Part shown: piece after piece, positions 1-12,888 of the stretch | How positions within the stretch are numbered: the first letter of the stretch is position 1 | How the letters are laid out: each line of letters opens with the position of its first letter | Assembly (NCBI RefSeq): GCF_001949145.1 | Contig: NW_019091450.1 | Location: 619,207-648,054, forward strand | Direction of reading: 5' to 3' | DNA: 28,848 bases | Origin: Acanthaster planci | Taxonomy: Eukaryota; Echinodermata; Asteroidea; Valvatida; Acanthasteridae | Translations under genes and position numbers: made by a program | The notes under the pieces: generated by a model | The model's database searches: none | What the model was told of the DNA's origin: nothing | Seen by the model: only the letters and a program-made list of their open reading frames with translations

Positions 1-485
1 AGAAAGTACTCGGCCGAGTACTTTCCGAGTGCTTTTCTCCTTAAAACTTAAATTTTACACAACTGGGAGGTCTGAAGTTATCTTACCTTTGCACATTTAC
101 CATCAAATGCCTGTGCACTCTGCCTTTATTCCCTCTTACCCAGTTCAGTATTTTGTGGAGAACGTTGGTACCCGGAAAGTACTCGACTACAACACTGTTA
201 TGCACACAATTGATTGGACATAAGTCAGTGTCAACCTTGCACACAGGATTTCCTTCATGTACATGCACCTGTCCATGCAGACATGTAGTGGTCGACTACG
301 AAGGCAATTAACATGATAAATACGAGCACACCGGTACATTATGCACAATGTGCATAGAGTATAAATTTGCATCAACATGTTCACAGCGTGACCGGCACCT
401 GCATTTTTCAAAATGTAAATAAAGGAAAGAAATCCTGGTGGCAATGGTCCAAGACTGACCCAGCATACTCATACTGTACAGGTAC
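1..485 (-). other. Start of intron 1 of the MEGF8-like gene (non-coding)
   Basis: The minus-strand exon at 486-669 ends in a GT donor at 485-484, so this stretch should be the beginning of that gene's first intron, continuing beyond the left edge. I see no continuation of the CUB domain here in any frame. A 24-bp perfect palindrome lies at 2-25, and its GAAAGTACTCG core recurs at 177-187. The short ORFs here look like chance. Confidence 0.5.
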
Positions 486-669
486 CTTCGATGAGCCATT
501 CGCAGTGGACGTTCTCGTCGTAGAAGCCCGACCCGTCGGTAACCGTCCCTTCCAGGTCAGTCAGCAGCACCCTCCGGAGGCCAGAGCAGCCCGCAGCCAA
601 AGCCAGCCGACCGCAGGCGCATATCAACAGCAGCACCAGGCACGCCGCCGTAGAGAGCGCGCCATCCAT
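486..669 (-). CDS. First coding exon of a secreted CUB-domain protein, MEGF8-like (partial)
   Basis: This minus-strand exon encodes 61 residues plus one base of a split Gly codon, then a GT donor at 485-484 (GAAG|GTACCT), phase 1. Residues 1-26 form a signal peptide: a short N-region, then a long Ala/Leu/Val/Cys core ending in ALAAG. After it come C28-S-G-L-R-R-V-L and VTDGSGFYDEN..CEWLIE, the opening strands of a CUB domain. The spacing and the VTDGxGxY...CEWLIE pattern match the N-terminus of MEGF8, a large receptor-like protein with EGF, kelch and PSI repeats that acts in Hedgehog/BMP signalling; attractin is a second possibility. I chose Met at 669 because it has G at -3 and G at +4. An upstream in-frame Met at 705 has a weak context and would give a longer N-region. 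The rest of the gene lies to the left of the window. The family call comes from memory of the motif, without any alignment. Confidence 0.6.
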
Positions 670-705
670 GACTTTTTTAGACCTCTCTAATCTGAATGTA
701 AGCAT

Positions 706-2480
706 GTATCACAGGAAGACAGGCTGGAAATTACATGTTAATTTGTTCTTTGCCAAAGAAAAGATCAGACGACGACTGATAACTCGTGCACCGGTAGAGC
801 ATGTAGTGACGTTTCATGTGTAAACACGTACGGTAATCTCATCAGTTAAAGGCACAATGAACAGTACATCATTTGCAGTTAAACCCACCCCCCAAAAAAT
901 ATTACAACGAGAAACACACTTTTAAAAGATTTAAAGTTTGAAAGATGGTTATGGGACTTGAACTCTCGGTGAAGTTCCTCTTTCTGGCAAGCTGTCATTT
1001 TGAAGAGAACAATGTAAGAAATAGGGCCGAGTCAATTAGAATGATTCACTAGTCCAATATTTGACCTTCAATTCAATTGAACCGACCGACCGAGTGTTCA
1101 GGAACAAACCACATACATCAACTGCAATAACACACACCAATTTCCATTACAATCACTGTAAAGACCCTATTCACGTGGAGGCCATTTTTGATCTTATTCA
1201 CCAAATCTGTTTTACATATTGCAAACCGTCGATTAAGATGGCACCAGACTGTTTTATACTTCTGTGCATTGCAAGCCTCCCTTTCAATAATTTTCAGAAT
1301 CTGGCAATGTACAACTCTGTGTGTTCAATCGTAAATTTGAAACTAATTATCAGAATAGACAGGTGCAATTTTGTCATGAAATTTCATTTTATTGCTTTAT
1401 TTGTGCTCTCATCATTCAAAATGAAGAGTTAGCCTCGCTTTCAAATTCAACATGGCTAGCCCTGAGAATAAAGTCTATAGCTTTTCACGTCTAGGGGCAC
1501 CCAGTATCTCCAGCCACGACTTAGCAAGATTTAACAGAAGAGCAGAAGAAAATTTCTATTCCTTTAAATTTTTAATGAGTCATTTACTTTTGAATTGCTG
1601 TAAGATACATTATTCTGTCACTTTTCATGTGAGTCTTCTTGAAACAAGCCTCCATAGTGTGATTTGTCTCATTTGAAACCACAAAAAATTCTCCCTTCAT
1701 TTTCATAAATTTTGTAGGCATTCCACTATTCAAATTTTGGAAAATAAATATTTGATAATCGATCAAATATTCGGATATTCAGCACAGCCCTAGTAAGAAA
1801 GCTTTCAACAATGTGTTTGGACAATTGCCATAAGAAGCAAGCGCAAGAATTGACATAATACACAAGCACACGGTTACTGCAAGTTGACGGTTCAGTTTGT
1901 GACATCGCATAGCTGCATTCTACTGCTGAACGTGAGAGCATGTCCCGGAGGCTGAATTCAGGCACAATTCAGCACATGACTCGGCAACTTTGATCAGAAA
2001 CCAAAATCCTAGAATATTTTTTTCAGCCTTCACCGAGCTAAGGTTTTGACCACATTGTTTCCAGGCACCCTTCCTTAGGTTCTGAGCAATTTGTTGCCTC
2101 AAAGGAACAGAATGCCCGGATGACAAATGGATATTGTTTGGCTTACACTACACAGTACTACAAAATACTAATAGTCTGAGCCTGAAGGACCTAGCGCTAC
2201 AGATTACTACTTCTGGCTAGGTTACTTCCATTGTTACTCGTACAGAGAACAATAAAGCCATGCGTTCATAGTGCCACAGCACTGTATGGTACATTGTCTT
2301 ATCTACTGTATCTTATGGATTCACAGAACAATGCGGTCTGTCCTCTTACATGTAGAAGCGACAGCGCTCAGTACTTCATTTTACAACAAATAGCAATTTG
2401 TAGTATTATGTAGGGTTAGGGTTAAAATGCAAACATGTTTTGGGCAAAAAAGGGAAGAGTTCTGTATCCAGACATCATGC
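706..2480. other. Intergenic stretch with no recognisable gene
   Basis: The stretch is A+T-rich with many short stops in all frames. The proximal part (about 706-1000) probably carries the promoter and 5' UTR of the minus-strand MEGF8-like gene, but I see no convincing core promoter motif. Open frames at 1061-1432 and 1726-1965 have no recognisable domain and look like chance. Confidence 0.5.
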
Positions 2481-2775
2481 GACACCGTACATGTACATGT
2501 ACGTATAAACCCTATGAGATTGGTCTTCAATGGTCCAACATTTTCAGTGCTAAATTGACTTTTTAAGAAATGTCAGTACTCTGTGATGGCCAATAAACGG
2601 TAAGAGTTCCATACGGATGCCAGTATTATTCCCTACAGCGACCCATTAGCTGTCAGAAAGCAAAAACATGTCCTGAAAAGTTCCATTTAAGAGGGAAAAT
2701 ACCACGTCGTTTACTTTAATAGAGAACACTTAGAATTTTTCAGACCAATCTCAATGGGTTTGCGCATAGGGTGTC
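2481..2775. mobile_element. MITE-like element with GACACC...GGTGTC inverted ends, 295 bp
   Basis: The left end (2481-2526) reads GACACC, then a short TACATGTA-type insertion, then AAACCCTATGAGATTGGTC. The right end (2742-2775) is the reverse complement, GACCAATCTCAATGGGTTT to GGTGTC. The two ends pair over about 30 bp once the TACATGTACATG insertion in the left arm is set aside. The interior is non-coding. A related partial copy lies at 7266-7432, which shows this is a dispersed family. I could not identify a clean target-site duplication, so the superfamily is unknown. Confidence 0.65.
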
Positions 2776-3200
2776 AGGTGGCATCCGCATGGCACTCATT
2801 TCTAATAAACTACATGTAGCTGCTGTACTGCAAAGGCAAATCAGTGATGTCTGTATATGGAACTCTCACTGCAAAACCATACATTGGGGCCTTATTCTGG
2901 TCTTGAAATCTCATACGAGTACAATCTGCATGTACATGTTCTTGTATAGATAATTGAAACAGAACATTTTCTTGGAGGGGGGTTAATGTTATAAAAGTTC
3001 ATTTACTTTTCTGTTACACCCTTTATGCGGTCATCATGGTGGCTTCTGACTTGTACTGGTATTTGATTGTGTAGAATAGTCCGCAAAATCATCCTAACTT
3101 TATCTCCCAAGTCAAAGACAGTGTGTTCAACTTCCTGGCAATTTCAAATAAGCCTTAAATCGCTAAGCATGGGTGATTTTGCACAATGTAAGTAACTATG
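2776..3200. other. Intergenic stretch, nothing recognised
   Basis: No coding domain, RNA gene or clear repeat is visible. The 60-codon open frame starting at 2771 overlaps the end of the MITE and is not gene-like. Confidence 0.4.
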
Positions 3201-3266
3201 AGAGGCATCGTGGGAAGGAACGAGGGGCAAACATTACGGGTCCCTGTTCCTTCCCACAATGCCTCT
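3201..3266. repeat. Short inverted repeat (hairpin), about 25-bp arms
   Basis: The left arm is AGAGGCATCGTGGGAAGGAAC at 3201-3221 and onward. The right arm, 3242-3266, is its reverse complement with one mismatch and one single-base gap, and a loop of about 15 nt separates them. It is probably a small MITE or a remnant of one. It lies 60 bp from a second, longer hairpin. Confidence 0.6.
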
Positions 3267-3328
3267 TTACTATTATGCAAAAGGCTAATGATACATGTAT
3301 GCTAATAGTCTAAGTGTTTAGAAACAAA

Positions 3329-3460
3329 TAGGCCTAATGTGCGTGATTGTATAGTCGCCACGTCCCTTATTTTGCCGCTTACTGAGAAAACCAATCAGAC
3401 TTGACAGAAGGCGGTGAAATTAGGGACCTGGTGACTATACTGTCATGCACGTTAGGCCTA
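3329..3460. repeat. Imperfect palindrome with 50-bp arms (hairpin MITE-like)
   Basis: The left arm (3329-3378) and the right arm (3411-3460) are reverse complements over exactly 50 bp without gaps, matching at 41 of 50 positions by my count. The loop is 32 nt. The ends are TAGGCCTAA and TTAGGCCTA. The mismatches look like the decay of a once-perfect foldback. No coding content. Confidence 0.7.
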
Positions 3461-6029
3461 CAATATACTCCTCCATGTTCTGGGAAAGTAACCAATGAGT
3501 ATGGATTTTTTTCCAGCAGGCTATTGAGCTTTATTCATTTTTGATTCATTTACTTTTTCCGACTTTTACTTAGTTTTAGGACTAAAGCCACCTTTTTATC
3601 GGTTACTGTAAAGCAGCAAACATGTAAGTCACGGTAAGCTGGTACGTAGGCCTAGCCTTAAATTAAATTTGATCATGTTTGGATGTTGACCAATAAGCCA
3701 TCCAGTGCCTTTTGTTCTAGAATTTCAATCCCTCCTAACCAATAAGCCTTTTGCGAGTTAACTTTGAATGAAATCTGGTAGGCCCACAGTACACTGAGTT
3801 ACATGTACCTGACTGCTCATTTACATACATGTAACAATTTGACTTCCCTAACAGTTGTTGCTGTACCTCCTGATTTAGGCTGATTCAGGGCAAGCTTTTG
3901 CATAGCAACCACCATCTCTGGAATGGACTAGCTCCTCCGTGCCCTTCTTATCCATTGAGAACAGTGTATTGTTGTAAGGTGTCTCTTATGTAGCTAAGCA
4001 AAAGCTTAGCCCGAAGGACAAGGTATTGCAACAGCATCTTTAGTGTGGATAATTCAAATTGTTATGCTCATGATGTGAATTTAAGGAACCCAGTGCACCA
4101 GATTTTATTCAAATTTAACTTCCAAGGGTTATTTACCTGGTCTCTGCTGACAGCAATGATATGAAACTTGAAAGACAAGTATGTCTGGGAACAAACTGCT
4201 CCAAAAGACAACGATTTTGCTCTGCAAATATCCTGGATCTTAAAAATTTATCAAAGCAAGTGCAGTGTTTCGTGTGACCGGTGCTGAGGTTACACGGAGG
4301 GCAGATGGGAATTCCCTGCCTCAACCATTAAATTTAGGATGTTCCTGACGCCATTTTGCCTTTTTTTGGATCAGCTGCTATCATGGCTATTTCTGGCGAT
4401 GGCTAAAATAATTTTCGTCCCTCGGATGAAACCAAGCGACAAAAAAACCTTACCTCCCACAATTCCGCATGAAGACTCCAAAACCTGTACTCCAACTTAT
4501 AAATGAGTTGTTTCTTTCTCCAAAGAGTCCATCATTTCCCTCGTTTTGCGTTGGGAGTTGGAAGGAAACGAGGATCCACCGCTCTGCCAGTCAACCAAGT
4601 CTAGGTGCCTTGTTCACAAAAGCCCTTGGATTTTTCGTCGTCGCTACGTTAGCTATGTCATGGTACGTACGTACGTATGTACAACACTACCACTTTGCAT
4701 AATTAATCTTAGTGCGCCCTCTGTTGGCCATTGCCATGCTCAATGACTGTTCAAACATTCTTTGAAAAAATCGACAAATTATGAGTATAAATTTTGAAAG
4801 TAAATTAATGACAGAGAAATAAGTAATTTGTGATCGCCCTTTTCAAATTGTATGGCCTTCAATTTCATGCTAGTATTTTTTAATACTTAATTGCCAACGT
4901 CTCCGTTTCATGTCACTCCCCCAAACTTACCCTGACTTTGAAGTTGAAGTGCTTGCTGCATGACACCAATTGCTGCGGCGTCCCCGAAGAATGCACGTAA
5001 TTACATGCAACAGAGTAAAAAAAAAATTTCTGAATTTGCATTCAGTTTGAACTCTGTACAGCACACACTGGGGGATCGATTTGAAAACCTACTAAAAAGA
5101 CCGCCTTGGCGACTGTAACTTTTGTTTTAATTACTTATTGACGAGATATGATTTTGAAAGTTTTCTTTAATGATGGAATGTAAGAACATCACCAACAGCT
5201 GGCAATTCCCCATTCTGACAGTTAACCAAAGTACCGAAAAAAATTGGATATACATGTACATCATACATGTACAACTGAATGTACGGTAGGCAAGCATGTA
5301 GGTCTGTCGTGAGTGTCACGTGTGCATGTGGAAGCAGAATACTTTCATTCGGTCATGTCCGTTCCGAAGTCACTTACTTTTGTGAAGAAGGGCAAAATTA
5401 TTATTTGACATGTAATTCTTTTTTCCCCGTCTCTATCATGTTTATTAATTAAAGATTTACACTTTCTTTTGACTGATACAGGTCAAGTCATCGATAATAT
5501 CTGGGTCTTTGAATGAATTAAACTGCTTGAGAATACGAAAGCATGTCATTTTCTTATTTCTTCTGTATCCTTTCTCTGTAGCCCGGTACCCAGCGAGGGC
5601 GTCCTCTTGATTACACGGTGTGGCACGAAATATTAGCTGGTAACCCTACGTGACGCTATCCGATTTGAACTGAAAAAAAATTCGGGTCACCAGTTGCAAC
5701 ACAGTGGCATGTCTTTTCGACGTGAGACTTGTAGAGGTAACGAGAAATTGGTGGCAGTGTGAAGAAGAAAATCGAAAATTTCCTATTACTCTATGGACTT
5801 TCAAGGCATTTATACATGTAGTTTGAATTTTTGTATTATAAAGTACTTGAATCATTGTAACGTACGTAAACAATAGATACGATAAGGTCGTAATATAGCT
5901 GTGGTTAATGTGGTTAAAAACCTGACTGGTTACGTGATGTAGGCTGTATCATGTACATGTACGTGTACATCATGATTGTACTAGTAGTAGTACTACTAGT
6001 TGTAGGCTGGGCTTGCTTCGAGAACCCAT
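3461..6029. other. Intergenic stretch with no confident gene
   Basis: No confident gene is visible. Palindromic TACATGTA clusters lie at about 3801, 5251-5275 and 5950-5970. A Ser-rich then hydrophobic open segment (4469-4702, plus strand) ends next to a GTACGT donor-like site, but no family is recognised and no matching acceptor or partner exon is seen. A TAGTAGTACTACTA palindrome at about 5985-5998 is simple sequence. Confidence 0.4.
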
Positions 6030-6881
6030 TCTAAGTAACTAACTCCGTTATACTTTGTGTGACTTACATGCAGAGGAGATAAGGTTTACATACCATCGTA
6101 ACGCAATGGAGATTTGGAATCAAATTTTTGTAGTGAACATGGTAAAATGGTTAACAGCTGTAAGAAAATCAAATTTTCCCCTGCGTAGGCCTACCTCCTT
6201 AAAAAGGGATCTAACAAAAGCATGAGACTACGTATTTTTTTAAAAAATGGGATTTTTGCTCACCAATTTCTCGCTTCCACCCGTTGACTGTCACTCTGTT
6301 CATGCTATTCGTACTTATTATCAGACTGTGCATGTGTTGAGCCCACCAATGACCGCGCTTGGTTTGACCTTTTTCGGGGGCAGGGGATGATATCTTGTGT
6401 TTTCATACTGGGACTGTCATAGCTGCTGCTGTGACCTGGAAACACACATCGGGCAAGACCTGCAACATGTGCTTTGCCATGTGCGGTGTTATTCCCCGCC
6501 ACCAAAAATGGTTGAGCCAAGATGCGGAGCAAGGGCAGTCATTGGTGGGCTCAACGCATGCGCAGTCTGATAAACACCAAGGGCATGAATGGAGCGACAG
6601 CGGGTGGAAGCGAGAAATTGGTGCGCAAAAATCTCATTTTTTTTCATAAATACTCCGTCTCATGCTCTGAAACTTTTGTTATCCCCTTTTTAGGAGGTAT
6701 AGATTAAGCAGGTATGCAGACAGGGGAAATTTGATTCAATAGCTTTGTTACGGCTGTGAACCATTTCAACACAAAAATTTGATTCCAAAACTCCATTGCG
6801 TTACAACGCCATGTAAACCTTGTCTCCTCTAAGTCACACAGAGTATCACGGATTGCAACGGAGTGACAGTAGTGACTTAGA
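6030..6881. mobile_element. Fold-back element, about 850 bp with arms of about 330-380 bp
   Basis: The sequence from 6030 rightwards is repeated as its reverse complement from 6881 leftwards. Matching blocks include CTAAGT..ACTCCGTT (6030-6047 with 6864-6881), AGGTTTACAT.. and TAACGCAATGGAG (near 6082-6112 with 6793-6818), GAGCGACAG/CGGGTGGAAGCG (6279-6300 with 6590-6612), and the block reading TCATTGGTGGGCTCAAC (6338-6354 minus, 6539-6555 plus). Both strands consequently share an open segment reading SLVGSTHAQSD, which reflects the symmetry and not a protein. The centre (about 6400-6500) is less symmetric. No transposase is visible, so this is a non-autonomous element. No clear target duplication was found. 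Confidence 0.75.
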
Positions 6882-7265
6882 GTTTTCAAAGTAGGCTAGG
6901 CTAGGCCTTCAGTACCTGTTCTTCGCATATGCATTCCTTCAGTTCCAGTTGGCAGTAGGTGCATGTGTAATAACTGCAGTTTTGTATTTAACACAGTAGG
7001 CCTAAGTAAGACCTTTTGATGTTGAAACAGTAATCTTGTTTTTCCCATCGGAAAACGAATGACAGAAAAAGGTACAATTGCAGATACATGTAGACAGGGC
7101 CCGACGTATACTCCTTGGTCATATACTGGGCCCCGTCCCGATTGATCGAAAAGGTTAACCTGGGATGTCGGGGCATAATCAGACATTCGCTGGATTTTGT
7201 GAGCTGAAATTGCAGAATACCCCGCTACTCGCCCTTTCCACTTCGGAGCCGGCTACAAGGTTAAA
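6882..7265. other. Intergenic stretch, nothing recognised
   Basis: A 96-codon minus-strand open frame (6896-7186) has no recognised domain, signal peptide or splice context. I treat it as chance. Confidence 0.35.
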
Positions 7266-7432
7266 GGCCACGAAGAGTTAGATATATACAAACGCCAGTA
7301 ATTCTTCCCTGCAGTGATTTAGTAACCACCAGAAAGCAAAATATGTTCAGAAAAGTTCAATTAAGGAGAGAAAATATCACGTCGTTTACTGAGAAAATAG
7401 ACCAGTCTCATGGGGTTTGCGCACGGGGTGTC
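7266..7432 (+). mobile_element. Partial copy of the 2481-2775 MITE family
   Basis: This segment is colinear and in the same orientation as about 2587-2775. Shared blocks include CAGAAAGCAAAA, AAAAGTTC.ATTAAG, ATCACGTCGTTTACT (ACCACGTCGTTTACT in the other copy) and the terminal GGGTTTGCGCA.(A/G)GGGTGTC. The left terminal inverted repeat present in the first copy is missing, so the copy is 5'-truncated or diverged. Confidence 0.65.
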
Positions 7433-8379
7433 AAGTGATGACGGTATATGGAACTTTTTCCCAAGGTTACGTATGCAGTATGCATTGTGTCAAGATGACC
7501 ACAAGAGGGAGCTTCAACTCTGCCATCGTATCAGCCTAGCCGCCAACCCTGGACTTCTTTGGACTTAGAAGTTTTTTGCCCTTTCCCACTGACTATGTCC
7601 ACTCGTTGCCAATTTTCAGTGCCGTTTCCGCGTAGCTGCCAATCCGATAGTCGATTTGGTCTCAAGAAGTTGTCAACAATTTCCATTCATTTCGTGTTGC
7701 TTTGTTCTCAAGAAAGGAGACTTCAACTTCAATGTGTACAATTGAATCATTGTGCTTGTGTGCCATTTTACTCTGCTGTTTGTAAAAAGGCCTTTTACTC
7801 TGCGAATGAAGAATTCCTTAACCACTTCCTGCCGGGGTGCCTGGTTTCGGGCACCGTGTGTTTATACGCAGAGTAAGGGTGCCCGGTTTCGGACAAAAGA
7901 GCTGGTCTGTGTAACAAAAGACTGTACTGGGAACAAAGGACCTGCTGCTTGGAATTGTTTTGAAACAGTATATCACTGTTTTGGGCATAGCGCGCCTGCA
8001 GATTAGCACTGCAGACAAAAGTGCTCCAGGGCACCATTGATGAGGGACACAACGCTGCTGCTCCCTAACCCAGCTGCGTATGACACTACTGGCATTCACT
8101 GGAACGAACACCACACAATTCTGGGCTCTCTTTTACAGGGCTGCAGGCCTGGGTTGAATACATGTACTCGGGCGTCAATAAAGGTTGCCTGACAGATTAG
8201 ATTAGCCACCAGAGAGTTGTTCGTGTGGGTTCGTTCAAGAGAAATCCACTTGGCAGTTAGTGGTTATACTTGTTGGTGTTGGCCATGGTCTATTTAGCAG
8301 GCTACAGTCCTTATTTCTGTGAATAAATAAAATAGAAACTGTTTTTCATTCCTCAATACAAGTATTGAATGGAGTTCCA
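7433..8379. other. Region upstream of UBA52 with no recognised gene
   Basis: No domain-bearing frame is visible. A small direct duplication (GGTGCCTGGTTTCGG.CA at about 7836 and GGTGCCCGGTTTCGG.CA at about 7879) is present. AATAAA signals occur at 8177-8182 and near 8322, without an identifiable gene upstream of them. The non-coding first exon and promoter of UBA52 could lie here or between 8513 and 8640; I cannot place them. Confidence 0.35.
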
Positions 8380-8512
8380 TTTTATTATTTTTATATTCTT
8401 TTACTATATTATATTATATATTTATAATTATATATTTATTCATATTATTATATTTTATATTTTTATATAAATATTATCATATTTTATATTTTTTATTATA
8501 TTTTTATTTTCG
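8380..8512. repeat. Low-complexity tract, almost only A and T
   Basis: About 130 bp of TATTATATTT-type sequence with only a handful of C and no G. It lies about 200 bp upstream of the first coding exon of UBA52 and could be part of a 5' UTR intron or of the upstream region. Confidence 0.8.
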
Positions 8513-8705
8513 AACCAGAGAATGAAAACTGAAAAAAAATATGTTTGACACCACATTGCATCTCCTATTTTTAAAAAGACCGGAAAGAAAATTTTGTATA
8601 TATACTCTTGTTTTTTTTGTGGTGCGGTTGTGATAGTTTTCTGCAGCAGAGAGGTAGATGACACCTGCAAAGTTGTTCTCCTTTGACCCTGTGTTTTTTG
8701 TTCAG

Positions 8706-11471
<2,766 letters not shown>

Positions 11472-11725
11472 GCTGGGGGCATCAACCTCCACCTCAGACG
11501 CTGGACCAGGGAAACTGTTACTACGGTGTCGTATTGTCCCAGCAGCAGGCCTCTGAAGGGTTCTGTGACAAAATATGGAGAAATGTCTTTAACATTTCAC
11601 TTGTAGACAGAAAGTTATTCTTTGAGGGAGGCTACATGATATCGTCACTATTTTTGCAAATAGTTTTCAAAACTTTAGCATAAGCTGCAGCCTTTGAAAA
11701 TGGTGACGATATGATTAAGTTCTCA

Positions 11726-11731
11726 AATAAA
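11726..11731 (+). terminator. Likely polyadenylation signal of UBA52
   Basis: AATAAA lies 255 nt after the UBA52 stop. A second AATAAA at 11811-11816 is an alternative. Confidence 0.6.
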
Positions 11732-11816
11732 ATGAAGGCAGAATTTCTTTTCTGAAGCCTAGCCTAAGCAGATTTATAAAGAGTCCGGATCTTAATTCTG
11801 TCCAGTGCTAAATAAA

Positions 11817-12280
11817 TACATACACACCTGTTGTGTTGTATCAGTGGAAGTAAAATCTAGTTTTGCCTTTGGAGTGTGCTTTTTTGTGTGCGCCACTGAA
11901 CTGGAGAGGGTGCTGTTACGCTGCCGTGGACGGGATCGGGCGTTAAAACTTGCATGTAAATTAAATTACATGTATTCTGTGTTGCTATATCGGAATGTCA
12001 CGCCAAGGTTGGTCTGATAAAGACTATTGAATATCTATGGTATACTCGGGGTGGAAATGGGACAGTGGAGCAGAGAGTGTCCCAACTGGGTAATCAAGGA
12101 GAATTTTTAGACACTGCAAATAGACTGGAAATATTTAACATGGTCATATCCCCATGTTCCTCCCTGACTGATGGTGTTAAAAATGTGGTGGTGAGTGATG
12201 CGGCAGGTCCTTGTTTTTAGTTGGGCATTTCCGTGACGCGTTCAATGACCGTTCGATCAATTCCTTTTAGACTGGCTTCC
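11817..12280. other. Intergenic stretch, nothing recognised
   Basis: This lies downstream of the UBA52 polyadenylation signals. No coding domain, RNA gene or repeat is visible. Confidence 0.4.
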
Positions 12281-12288
12281 CATTGGAT

Positions 12289-12501
12289 CAGTGGCGTAGG
12301 TAGGACTTTACTGGTGGGGGGAAAAAGGGGCACCAGCTTTCAGTGTTTGTTTGTTTGGGTTTTTTTTTTGGAGGCGGGCAAGTTTTTGTTAGCCTTGTTC
12401 AATATTCATTTCTCCGTGTTTTTCAGTTGGGGAAGGCACCTGGGCACCGGGAAATTGGGGAGGGGGGGGGGGCTGGGGGCACGCCCCCGGCTACGCCACT
12501 G
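12289..12501. mobile_element. hAT-type MITE, 213 bp, with 8-bp target duplication
   Basis: The ends are CAGTGGCGTAGG and CTACGCCACTG, a terminal inverted repeat of the CAGTGGCGTA type known from non-autonomous hAT elements. The flanks are CATTGGAT (12281-12288) and CATTGTAT (12502-12509), a target duplication matching at 7 of 8 positions, the right length for hAT. The interior is non-coding and contains long G runs (about 12450-12480) followed by a complementary C run near the right end. Confidence 0.8.
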
Positions 12502-12509
12502 CATTGTAT

Positions 12510-12888
12510 GGACGCCAATATTGTTTAGCAGCTTACGCAGGAAGAATAATCTTTGCTGGAGTTCACCGATCTAAATTTGGTGCTTTTGAAAAATTTCAGT
12601 TTCTCACCTATAACAGTGCCTTAGTATTTATATTGAGAGATCGAGTCTGCCCAATCAATGACCATTTATTGTAATTTCCGGAACTGAATCCCTCTTTTGT
12701 CTGAAACCAACCACTAGCTCTTTAATTTTATTCACATTTATTTAAAGATAATTTTCTTTACACCACTTAACAAAAACATACATTTCCTGATTGAAGCACT
12801 GCAGGGAATAATCGTTTGAATACGAACGACCAACAATAGATGTATCATCAGCGCATTCGAGCATTTCATTCATTCGATTTTCCTGGTG
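12510..12888. other. Intergenic stretch, nothing recognised
   Basis: A+T-rich sequence between two MITEs, with no coding or RNA signal. Confidence 0.4.

Noticed and set aside
6305-6649. Open frames on both strands sharing the segment SLVGSTHAQSD
   Set aside because: The identity is a consequence of the inverted repeat of the fold-back element; there is no start, domain or splice context.
8177-8182. AATAAA as the end of a gene upstream of UBA52
   Set aside because: No coding sequence or exon structure precedes it; a lone hexamer is weak evidence.
8597-8604. TATATATA as the UBA52 core promoter
   Set aside because: It is simple sequence next to an A/T tract. A splice acceptor at 8705 implies a further upstream first exon or a very short one, and no transcript start can be fixed.
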